Assembly: GCA_934591745.1 (NCBI GenBank)
Contig: CAKTPQ010000027.1
Span: forward strand, 1-20,690
Length of the DNA stretch: 20,690 bases
Reading direction: 5' to 3'
From: an uncultured Oscillospiraceae bacterium
Lineage (GTDB): Bacteria; Bacillota; Clostridia; Oscillospirales; Oscillospiraceae
The notes under the pieces were generated by a model. The model searched no databases. It was given only the letters and a program-made list of their open reading frames with translations, and was not told where the DNA came from. Position numbers and translations under genes: made by a program. This document shows, piece after piece, positions 8,119-14,898 of this stretch. Each line of letters opens with the position of its first letter. Within the stretch, counting starts at the first letter, position 1.

Positions 8119-9561
8119 TTACAGTTCTTTTTCCGTTTCCCGCTTCAGCGGCAGGCGGATAGTGACCACCGTACCGCCGCCGGCGGCGTTGCCGATGTCG
8201 AACTGCCCGCCGTGGAGGTGTACGATCTCGTCGCAGACCGCCAGACCGATGCCGCTGCCTCTGGCCCTGGAGGAGCCTTTATAGAACTTCTGCTTCACAT
8301 AGGGTAGCTCCGCCTCGGGGATACCGGGGCCGAAGTCCCGGATGGTGATGATGTACACCTCGTTCTCCTGGGTCAGATGCACCACGATGCGCTTGCCGGA
8401 GCCGCCGTGCTTGGCGGCATTGTCCAGCACGTTGCAGAACACCTGCTTCAGCCGCTCCGGGTCGCCGGTGATGGGCTCGTCGTACAGGGCCTTGTCGCTG
8501 GTGTACTCCAGCGAGATGCCGTCCTGCCGGAACAGCTCCCGGTAGGTGTAGACCGCGTCCTCCAGCTCCGCCTGCAGGTCGGTGTCCTCCACCTGCAGGG
8601 TGAAGCGTCCGTCTGTCATCTTGGAGAAGTCCAGCAGCTCCTCCACCATGTTGGTCAGGCGGCGGGACTCCTTGAGGATGATCTGCACGCCGCGCCGCAG
8701 CTGCTGCGCATCGCAGGACTCGTCCTCCAGCAGTGTCTCGCCCCAGCCGTTGATGGCCGTCAACGGCGTGCGCAGCTCATGGGACACGGAGGAGATGAAC
8801 TCTGACTCCATTTTCTCGCTCTGGCTGATCTTCAGGGACATGTCGTTGATGTTGTCCACCAGCACGCCCATCTCGTCGGTGTATTTGTTGGGGATCTGGA
8901 TGCCGTAGCTGCCGCCGGAGATGCGCTTGGCCGCCTCCGACACCGCCGACACCGGCGCCACCACGTTGTTGATGAAGATGGAGCTGGACAGGAAGATCAG
9001 GCAGATGACGGCGGCCATGACGCCGCAGACCACCAGCACCGTCAGGAACACCTGACGGTCCAGCTCGCCGATGCCGGTGACGTAGCGCATGACGCCCACC
9101 ACCTGCCCGTTGAATTTCAGCAGGCTGGAGGCGGCGATGATCCGCTCTCCGGTGGCCTCGTCCCGGCCCACGAAGTCCTGGACCGTGCCGGTCTCCACGG
9201 CCCGGGCGATCTCCGATGTGCCGGGATATGTGCCCGCCGTCAGGCCCCGGGTGGTGACCTCCACCCGCCCGGCGCTGTTGAGGAACTGCAGCTCGATGCG
9301 GTCGGACTCGTCAAAGGTGGCAGCGTACAGCGTGGCGCTGCGGTAATACTCCTTGTAGCCGGTCATGACGTAGGTGTTGAAGTAGTCCGCGCCGGAGGAT
9401 GCCTTGGCCCGCAGGGTGGAGCGGGCGCTGTTGTAGTAGTTGCTGGCAAAGCCCACGGAGATAAGGACGCCCACCAGCAGCAGTATGGCGGCCACAGGGC
9501 CGATGCTCCCGGCCAGCCAGCGGCGGCGCAGACCCTGCACCTTGGGCAGCTTGGCAGGCAT
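8119..9561 (-). CDS. Two-component sensor histidine kinase
   Basis: Membrane sensor kinase of 480 residues. In order it has a short cytoplasmic start, TM1 (about 19-40), an extracellular sensor region of about 130 residues (41-170), TM2 (171-194), a HAMP linker (about 195-246), the HisKA dimerisation domain with phospho-acceptor His261 in SHELRTPL, and the HATPase domain with N box NVLDNAAKHG, DFGPGIP and GSGIGLAV. The sensor region has a PAS/Cache-like look with YKEYYRSATLYAATF and FNGQVVGVMRYV, but the ligand cannot be told. ATG 9561 has GGAG (plus-strand ctcc at 9571-9574) about 9 nt upstream. It is the third gene after the lipoprotein and response regulator, separated from the regulator by a 220-bp repeat-filled gap, and is presumably the cognate kinase. 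Confidence 0.95.
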   Translation of the reverse strand: MPAKLPKVQGLRRRWLAGSIGPVAAILLLVGVLISVGFASNYYNSARSTLRAKASSGADYFNTYVMTGYKEYYRSATLYAATFDESDRIELQFLNSAGRVEVTTRGLTAGTYPGTSEIARAVETGTVQDFVGRDEATGERIIAASSLLKFNGQVVGVMRYVTGIGELDRQVFLTVLVVCGVMAAVICLIFLSSSIFINNVVAPVSAVSEAAKRISGGSYGIQIPNKYTDEMGVLVDNINDMSLKISQSEKMESEFISSVSHELRTPLTAINGWGETLLEDESCDAQQLRRGVQIILKESRRLTNMVEELLDFSKMTDGRFTLQVEDTDLQAELEDAVYTYRELFRQDGISLEYTSDKALYDEPITGDPERLKQVFCNVLDNAAKHGGSGKRIVVHLTQENEVYIITIRDFGPGIPEAELPYVKQKFYKGSSRARGSGIGLAVCDEIVHLHGGQFDIGNAAGGGTVVTIRLPLKRETEKEL

Positions 9562-9615
9562 ATTCCTCAGCTCCTTTCAGATAAGATGTGTGCCGCACAG
9601 GATGCGCGGCAGGTA

Positions 9616-9712
9616 TTTTCCGCCGAGACGCGGCACACCGCTGACGGCGAGAGATTTTTCGTTGAGACGAGGCACACCGCTGACGGTGGGAAATTTTTCG
9701 TCAGGACGAGGC
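9616..9712. repeat. 39-bp imperfect tandem repeat (two and a half copies)
   Basis: Two full units, 9616-9654 and 9655-9693, share most positions including the core cacaccgctgacgg, and a third unit starts at 9694 with tttttcgtcaggacgagg. The period is 39 bp. The third unit runs into the palindrome at 9694-9772. The block lies between the response regulator and kinase genes and has no coding logic. Confidence 0.85.
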
Positions 9713-9772
9713 GCGGCGGCACAGCCGTACTTTGTGTACGGCACGCCGCCGCAACGAAGTACTGGCGAAAAA
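9694..9772. repeat. 79-bp imperfect palindromic element
   Basis: Two 37-bp arms surround the 5-nt centre tttgt. Matching blocks in the left arm, also found in the reverse complement of the right arm, are TTTTTCGyCAGkAC, GCGGCGGC and GCCGTAC. The blocks are separated by small mismatched internal loops of equal total length. Transcribed, it would form a long interrupted hairpin between the regulator and kinase coding regions. It resembles REP or MITE-like intergenic repeats; whether other copies exist in the genome cannot be seen here. Confidence 0.85.
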
Positions 9773-9781
9773 GATCCGCCG

Positions 9782-10465
9782 TCAGAAGCCCCACTTGTAG
9801 CCGTAACCCCAGATCGTGGTAATATAGGTGGGATTTGTGGCGTTGTCCTCGATCTTGAGACGGAGGCGGCGGATGTTGACGTCGACGATCTTGAGTTCGC
9901 CGAAATAGTCGTGGCCCCAGACGAGGTCGAGGATCTCCTCGCGGGAGAGGGCCTTGCCGGGGTTCTCCATGAACATTTTCATGATGGAGTATTCGACTTG
10001 GGTGAGCTTGATGCGCTGGCCGTTCTTCTCGAGGGTGCGGTTGCGGGTATTGAGAAGGAAGGGGGGCTGCTCGATCTCGCCGGCGTCCACGGCGGCGCCG
10101 CCGGAGCGGCGCATGAGGGCATCGACGCGGGCGGTAAGCTCGGCGGGAGAGAAGGGCTTGGTGACGTAATCGTCGGCGCCGGTCATGAGACCGGTGACCT
10201 TGTCCATCTCCTGGGAGCGGGCGGTGAGCATGATGATGCCGATGGAGGCGTTGGTGGCGCGGATGCGGCGGCAGACCTCGAAGCCGTCGATGCCGGGAAG
10301 CATGATGTCCAGCAGGGCCACGCGGACGTCGGCGTGCTGCTTCAGCTTCTCCAGAGCCTCCTCGCCGGTCTCGGCCTCCACCACCTCGTAGCCGGCGCGG
10401 CGGAGATTGATGACGATAAAGCTGCGGATACTGGATTCGTCCTCCAGGACCAGAACTTTTTTCAT
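9782..10465 (-). CDS. OmpR-family response regulator
   Basis: DNA-binding response regulator of 227 residues. The receiver domain has the acidic pocket Asp9 and Glu10, phospho-acceptor Asp53 in LLDIMLPG, Thr81 and Lys103 (TKPFSP). The C-terminal winged helix contains LTQVEYSIMKMFMENPGK, LVWGHDYFGE, VDVNIRRLRLKIED and the final ITTIWGYGYKW, typical of the OmpR/PhoB class. An ATG at 10495 is in frame. ATG 10465 is preferred because AAAGGAGC lies 6-8 nt upstream and the product then starts MKKVLVLEDE as receivers do. It begins 14 bases after the lipoprotein stop, so the two are one transcript. The cognate kinase follows after the repeat element. Confidence 0.95.
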   Translation of the reverse strand: MKKVLVLEDESSIRSFIVINLRRAGYEVVEAETGEEALEKLKQHADVRVALLDIMLPGIDGFEVCRRIRATNASIGIIMLTARSQEMDKVTGLMTGADDYVTKPFSPAELTARVDALMRRSGGAAVDAGEIEQPPFLLNTRNRTLEKNGQRIKLTQVEYSIMKMFMENPGKALSREEILDLVWGHDYFGELKIVDVNIRRLRLKIEDNATNPTYITTIWGYGYKWGF

Positions 10466-10479
10466 AGCGGGCTCCTTTC

Positions 10480-11799
10480 TCAGGAATTGTTCCATGTGCC
10501 GAGGATGAGGCTGAAGCAGCGGCGCAGCAGATCCTCATCCATGCCGTAGTAGGGGGCGATCTCGTAGACCTCGCCGGCGTAGACCGTAGTGGCCTGACGG
10601 CGCAGGACGATGCGGCTGCCCATGCGGCTGCGGTTGTCCCGGTTCTCGCCGGTGATGGTGTAGATGGTGAGCACGGAGTCACCGTTGATGCGCAGGGTCA
10701 TCTGGCTCTCATTCTGGATGCCGCCGGTGACGGCGTCCACCTCCCAGTCCCACCAGCTCATGGGAATGGAGACATACCATCCGCTGGAGGGGCTGTGATA
10801 GGTCTTGGCAGTCTGCTGGAAGCGGCCGTCGGACTGCCAGCTCATCCAGGATACAAGGCCATCCGTCTGTTCGGCGGCACTGTCGCCCAGGGGGCAGGGT
10901 ATCTCGGTGACGCCGTCACCGTCGATGTCCTGCGGGGCCAGCTGGCGGTAGGGATAGACGGCGGCGGAGACGCCGCTGGTCTTATCCAGTGCCACATTGA
11001 CGAGGCCCGCCTCCGACCGGTAGATAAGGACATCGGTGACGGCCATGTTGGTGGCGTCCACACCGGTGATGAATACGGCAGGGGTGTCCCTGTCCACCAT
11101 GCCTGTAACGACGCTGCCCCGGTTCAGGGCCGTCATGGAGCTGGACAGGCGGCAGCGGTAGGACACGCCCATCTGCTCGTCCTGCCAGCCGTAGAACTCC
11201 GCCACAGGGCCCTGCTCGCCGTCGGCCCGGAGCACCAGCAGGCTGGGGACTCCGTCGCCGTTGAGATCCTGAATGCTGAAGCGGCTGTAACCGCAGGACA
11301 TGAGGGCCACCGGCTCCGGCTCGATGGAATAGGCCGCCAGCGTCTGGACATCGGCGCTGATGCGCCAGCCCACGATCAGCTCCCGGCGGCCGTCGCCGTT
11401 GAGGTCCTGATAGTACACGCTGTCCACGGCGGTCCCGCTGCTCTCGATGGTGCAGAACCGGCTGCAGCTGTCGTCCCCGTCCAGACGGTAAACGATGATC
11501 TTCAAGGGCTTTTCGTCGGCGCTGCGGCGCAGGAACACCAGCGCCTCCTGCCGTCCGTCGTCCTCCAGATCCACCATCTGCACGGACTGGATGTTCCGCC
11601 CGCCGGAGGGGGGCGCGTACTCGTAGCCCTGGGCGATCAGGCTGTCCAGCTGACGGGAAAGCCCGGTGTACTCCGGTGCCATGCGGGGCAGGGTGAACAG
11701 CTGCTCCACGGAGGAGTCGAACACGGTGCAGCCGGACAGAATGGCGGCCAGCGCCAGCCCCGCCAGCAGCAGGATGCACTTTTTTGCGGCGCGCTTCAC
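10480..11799 (-). CDS. Lipoprotein with FG-GAP/VCBS-like repeats
   Basis: Probable exported lipoprotein of 439 residues with unknown specific function. The N-terminus has two lysine/arginine pairs, a hydrophobic stretch (about 8-20) and a lipobox LSGC with Cys24 as the lipidation site. The body carries at least four calcium-loop-like motifs, DLEDDGRQE (77-85), DLNGDGRRE (132-140), DLNGDGVPS (178-186) and DIDGDGVTE (291-299). These are spaced as in FG-GAP or VCBS beta-propeller repeats. I choose the GTG at 11799 because AAAGGGGGGAG lies 5 nt upstream and it gives a clean signal peptide; an ATG at 11841 falls in the promoter palindrome. Being first in the set with the regulator and kinase, it may be an accessory sensor; that is inference. 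Confidence 0.88.
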   Translation of the reverse strand: MKRAAKKCILLLAGLALAAILSGCTVFDSSVEQLFTLPRMAPEYTGLSRQLDSLIAQGYEYAPPSGGRNIQSVQMVDLEDDGRQEALVFLRRSADEKPLKIIVYRLDGDDSCSRFCTIESSGTAVDSVYYQDLNGDGRRELIVGWRISADVQTLAAYSIEPEPVALMSCGYSRFSIQDLNGDGVPSLLVLRADGEQGPVAEFYGWQDEQMGVSYRCRLSSSMTALNRGSVVTGMVDRDTPAVFITGVDATNMAVTDVLIYRSEAGLVNVALDKTSGVSAAVYPYRQLAPQDIDGDGVTEIPCPLGDSAAEQTDGLVSWMSWQSDGRFQQTAKTYHSPSSGWYVSIPMSWWDWEVDAVTGGIQNESQMTLRINGDSVLTIYTITGENRDNRSRMGSRIVLRRQATTVYAGEVYEIAPYYGMDEDLLRRCFSLILGTWNNS

Positions 11800-11829
11800 G
11801 GCGGCTCCCCCCTTTCGGCATATGTCCTC

Positions 11830-11849
11830 AGTATATATCAATATATACT
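11830..11849. promoter_or_regulatory. Perfect 20-bp palindrome, operator-like
   Basis: AGTATATAT and ATATATACT flank a 2-nt centre. The palindrome overlaps the best -10 box (TATAGT, 11852-11847 on the minus strand) and the likely start of transcription of the lipoprotein-regulator-kinase set. Only a poor -35 box (TACCAA) stands 17 nt upstream, which would fit an activated promoter. Binding by the encoded response regulator or another factor is inference. Confidence 0.5.
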
Positions 11850-11909
11850 ATACCACAGTCCGCGGCGTTTTGGTAGTGCTTTTTGCGTTTTCCGCTGGGT
11901 ATCGGCGGC

Positions 11910-11947
11910 AAAAAAGGAACGCACCCCGCAGGTGCGTTCCTTTTTTT
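11910..11947 (-). terminator. Intrinsic terminator after the FAD oxidoreductase gene
   Basis: GGAACGCACC (11916-11925) and GGTGCGTTCC (11931-11940) make a 10-bp stem with a 5-nt loop. It is flanked by A6 and T7, so it can act on both strands. It lies 6 nt past the stop at 11954 and insulates that gene from the lipoprotein promoter. The same stem recurs at 20070-20093. Confidence 0.92.
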
Positions 11948-11953
11948 GCCGTA

Positions 11954-13327
11954 TCATGCGTGCTCCGCCAGATAGCGGGCCACATAGACGCCGCTGGCCG
12001 ACGCGTGGGACAGGGAGTGGGTGACGCCGCTGCCGTCGCCGATAACGAACAGGCCCTTGTGGGGCGTCTCCAGATTCTCGTCCAGCGCCACCTCCATGTT
12101 GTAGAACTTCACCTCCACGCCGTAGAGCAGGGTGTCGTCGCTGGCGGTGCCGGGAGCGATCTTGTCCAGAGCGTAGATCATCTCGATAATGCCGTCCAGG
12201 ATGCGCTTGGGCATCACCAGGCTCAGGTCGCCGGGCGTAGCCGCCAGCGTGGGGGTCATGAAGCCCTTTTCAATGCGCTTGGGGGTGCTGCGCTGGCCGC
12301 GGATCAGGTCGCCGAAGCGCTGCACCATCACACCGCCGCCCAGCATATTGGAAAGCCGGGCGATGCTCTCGCCGTAGCCGTTGCTGTCCCGGAACGGCTC
12401 GGTGAAGTGCTTGGACACCAGCAGGGCGAAGTTGGTGTTCTCCGTATGCATGGCCGGATCCTCGTAGCTGTGGCCGTTGACGGTGACGATGCCGTTGGTG
12501 TTCTCGTTGACCACCGCGCCCCGGGGATTCATGCAGAACGTGCGCACCTTGTCTTGATATTTCTCGGTCTTGTAGACGATCTTGCTCTCGTACAGCTCGT
12601 CGGTGATGGGGGCAAACACCTCAGCGGGCAGCTCCACCCGGACGCCGATGTCCACCCGGTTGGACTTGGTGGGGATGTCCAGCGCCTCGCACACGGACTC
12701 CATCCACTTGCTGCCGCTGCGGCCCACGGAGATGATGCACTTGCTGCCGCAGAACGTGCCCTTGTCCGTCTCCGCCTCGTAGGCGCCGTCAGCTGTGACG
12801 CGCAGCGCCTTCACCGGCGTCAGGAAGTGGAAGTCGATGTGGTCCCTCAGCCTGGCATACAGGTTTTCCAGCACCTTGTAGTTGATATCCGTACCCAGAT
12901 GGCGCACGGAGGCATCCAGCAGGTGCAGGTCGTTCTGCAGGCACAGGCGCTTGAAGCCGCTGTCCGCTGTGGAGTACAGCTTCGTGCCCGCGCCGCCGCA
13001 GGCCACGTTGATCTCGTCCACATAGCGCATCAGCTCCATGGCCTTCTGCTTGCCGATGTACTCGTACAGGGTGCCGCCGAACTCGTTGGTCAGGTTGTAC
13101 TTGCCGTCAGAGAAGGCGCCGGCGCCGCCGAAGCCGTTCATAATGGCGCAGGTCTTGCAGTGGATGCAGGACTTGATCTTGTCGCCGTCAATGGGACAGT
13201 GCCGCTTCTCCAGCGGGTTGCCCGCCTCCAGCACGGCCACCCTCCACTCCGGCTTCCGCTGCATCAGCTCATAGGCGGAGAAGATACCGCCGGGGCCTGC
13301 GCCGATGATCAACACATCATATTTCAT
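11954..13327 (-). CDS. FAD-dependent oxidoreductase (COG2509-type)
   Basis: Flavoprotein of 457 residues with unknown substrate. The N-terminus has the dinucleotide-binding loop GAGPGG (9-14) and an acidic residue ending the second strand (VLEAG, Glu34). Four cysteines follow, Cys44, Cys54, Cys57 and Cys60 (CIHCKTC), then GFGGAGAFSDGKYNLT (65-80), a segment characteristic of the uncharacterised FAD-dependent dehydrogenases grouped as COG2509. The C-terminus GLFVIGDGSGVTHSL is the second FAD contact. The ATG at 13327 is chosen over 13393 because GGAGG is 10 nt upstream and the Rossmann loop then sits at residue 9; 13393 falls in the -35 box. It is a single gene with its own promoter and terminator, divergent from thyA. 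Confidence 0.9.
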   Translation of the reverse strand: MKYDVLIIGAGPGGIFSAYELMQRKPEWRVAVLEAGNPLEKRHCPIDGDKIKSCIHCKTCAIMNGFGGAGAFSDGKYNLTNEFGGTLYEYIGKQKAMELMRYVDEINVACGGAGTKLYSTADSGFKRLCLQNDLHLLDASVRHLGTDINYKVLENLYARLRDHIDFHFLTPVKALRVTADGAYEAETDKGTFCGSKCIISVGRSGSKWMESVCEALDIPTKSNRVDIGVRVELPAEVFAPITDELYESKIVYKTEKYQDKVRTFCMNPRGAVVNENTNGIVTVNGHSYEDPAMHTENTNFALLVSKHFTEPFRDSNGYGESIARLSNMLGGGVMVQRFGDLIRGQRSTPKRIEKGFMTPTLAATPGDLSLVMPKRILDGIIEMIYALDKIAPGTASDDTLLYGVEVKFYNMEVALDENLETPHKGLFVIGDGSGVTHSLSHASASGVYVARYLAEHA

Positions 13328-13364
13328 CAGAAGAATACCTCCTTCACGTTTTGAACCAGCGTAC

Positions 13365-13393
13365 AGTATACCCGAAAGGCTGCCGGGACACAA
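13365..13393 (-). promoter_or_regulatory. Promoter of the FAD oxidoreductase gene
   Basis: TTGTGT (13393-13388) and TATACT (13370-13365) are separated by 17 nt on the minus strand, about 40 nt upstream of the chosen ATG. It is divergent from the thyA promoter. Confidence 0.65.
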
Positions 13394-13422
13394 TTTCTTT
13401 TTCCTTATCCCTCACATTTGTG

Positions 13423-13451
13423 TTTCCAATCGCCGCCGAATCTGGTACAAT
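13423..13451 (+). promoter_or_regulatory. Promoter of thyA-folA-recG
   Basis: TTTCCA (13423-13428) and TACAAT (13446-13451) are 17 nt apart, with TGG just before the -10 box. Transcription would begin near 13458, about 20 nt before thyA. Confidence 0.6.
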
Positions 13452-13478
13452 GGGGAAAAACACACAGGGGGTACGCTT

Positions 13479-14309
13479 ATGAGCCGTGCAGACCAGATCT
13501 TCAAGGAAAATTGCCGCGACATTCTGCAAAACGGGGTGTGGGACAGCGACCAGCAGGTGCGTCCCCACTGGGAGGACGGCACGCCCGCCCACACCGTGAA
13601 GAAGTTCGGCATCGTCAACCGCTACGACCTGCGCCGGGAGTTTCCCATCCTCACCGTGCGCCGCACTTATTTCAAGACCTGTATCGACGAGCTGCTGTGG
13701 ATCTGGCAGCAGAAGTCCAACAACATCCACGACCTGCGGGGCCACATCTGGGACAGCTGGGCGGATGAGAACGGCTCCATCGGCAAGGCCTACGGCTACC
13801 AGCTGGCGGTGAAGCACCAGTACCCCGAGGGGGAGATGGATCAGGTGGACCGGGTGCTGTACGACCTGAAGCACAACCCCGCCAGCCGCCGCATCCTCAC
13901 CAATATCTACAACTTTCAGGATCTCCACGAGATGGCGCTGTATCCCTGCGCCTACTCCATGACCTTCAATGTCTCCGGCAACACCCTCAACGCCATCCTC
14001 AACCAGCGCAGCCAGGATATGCTGGCCGCCAACAACTGGAACGTGGTGCAGTACAGCGTACTGGTGCATATGATGGCGCAGGTGTCCGGACTGGAGGCCG
14101 GCGAGCTGGTGCACGTCATCGCCGACGCCCACATCTACGACCGCCATGTGCCCATCATCGAAAAGCTGCTGGAAAAGGACGAGCGTCCCGCGCCCCGGTT
14201 CGTGATGGATACGTCCGTCACCGATTTCTATCAGTTCACCCGTGACAGCTTCTCGCTGGAGGGCTACGACCCCCAGCCCTTTGAGGACAAGATCCCCGTG
14301 GCCATCTAA
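13479..14309 (+). CDS. thyA: Thymidylate synthase
   Basis: Makes dTMP from dUMP using 5,10-methylene-tetrahydrofolate and releases dihydrofolate. The 276-residue product has the nucleophile Cys157 in YPCAYSMTFNVSG, the phosphate-binding RSQDMLA, the conserved NWNVVQYSVLVHMMAQ segment and HVIADAHIYDRH near the C-terminus. The usual His after the catalytic Cys (PCH) is Ala here, the main departure from the E. coli enzyme. The C-terminus ends PVAI, matching the family's closing loop. ATG 13479 has GGGGGT 6 nt upstream and the reading begins MSRADQIFKENCRDIL. folA follows by 12 bases, so the dihydrofolate made here is recycled by its neighbour. Confidence 0.97.
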   Translation: MSRADQIFKENCRDILQNGVWDSDQQVRPHWEDGTPAHTVKKFGIVNRYDLRREFPILTVRRTYFKTCIDELLWIWQQKSNNIHDLRGHIWDSWADENGSIGKAYGYQLAVKHQYPEGEMDQVDRVLYDLKHNPASRRILTNIYNFQDLHEMALYPCAYSMTFNVSGNTLNAILNQRSQDMLAANNWNVVQYSVLVHMMAQVSGLEAGELVHVIADAHIYDRHVPIIEKLLEKDERPAPRFVMDTSVTDFYQFTRDSFSLEGYDPQPFEDKIPVAI

Positions 14310-14321
14310 GGAGGAACGCCC

Positions 14322-14894
14322 ATGTATGCCATTGCAGCCGTTGACCAACACTGGGGCATCGGCCGGGATAACGCCCTGCTGTTTCACATCTCCGCCGATA
14401 TGCAGCGTTTCCGCGCCCTGACGGAGGGCAAGACCGTCCTCATGGGCCGCAAGACCCTGCAATCCCTGCCCGGCGGCAGGGGACTGCCCCACCGCCGCAA
14501 CATCGTCCTCACCGGTGACCGGGACTTTACCGCGGAAAATGCGGAGATCGTCCACTTCCCCGTGGAGGCGGTGTTTCAGGCCGGGGAGGACGCATGGATC
14601 ATCGGCGGTGAGAGCGTCTACCGCCGGTTCCTGTCCCTGTGCGACCGGGTGTATATCACCAAGATCTTTGCCGATGGTCACGCCGACGCCTTTTTCCCCG
14701 ATCTGGACAGCGACCCCCAGTGGCAGGTGGACAGCGAGAGTGAGGTCATGGAGTCGGACGGCCTGCGCTACCAGTTCGTGGAGTACGTCCCCGCCCCGCC
14801 GGAGGAGGACGCCCCCTTTGCCGCGCCGGAGCCGGCGCAGGAGCCATCCCTTTTTGCACCGCCCGCCGATTTCTCCGTGTTCAGCGGCTTTTGA
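14322..14894 (+). CDS. folA: Dihydrofolate reductase with C-terminal extension
   Basis: Reduces dihydrofolate to tetrahydrofolate with NADPH. The first 155 or so of 190 residues are a normal DHFR: MYAIAAVDQHWGIG, catalytic acid Asp26 (ISADMQRF), the NADPH site MGRKTLQSLPGG, and IIGGESVYRRFL. The remaining 30 or so residues are rich in proline, alanine and glutamate (VPAPPEEDAPFAAPEPAQ) and end PADFSVFSGF; typical bacterial DHFR stops near 160. The extension is read through to a TGA only 4 bases before recG, so it may simply be read-through tail rather than a domain. GGAGG lies 7 nt upstream of ATG 14322, right after the thyA stop. Confidence 0.96.
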   Translation: MYAIAAVDQHWGIGRDNALLFHISADMQRFRALTEGKTVLMGRKTLQSLPGGRGLPHRRNIVLTGDRDFTAENAEIVHFPVEAVFQAGEDAWIIGGESVYRRFLSLCDRVYITKIFADGHADAFFPDLDSDPQWQVDSESEVMESDGLRYQFVEYVPAPPEEDAPFAAPEPAQEPSLFAPPADFSVFSGF

Positions 14895-14898
14895 CGCC

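Noticed and set aside
9594..9772. Repeat block as a CRISPR array
   Set aside because: Units are contiguous with a 39-bp period and no unique spacers, and no cas genes are present.
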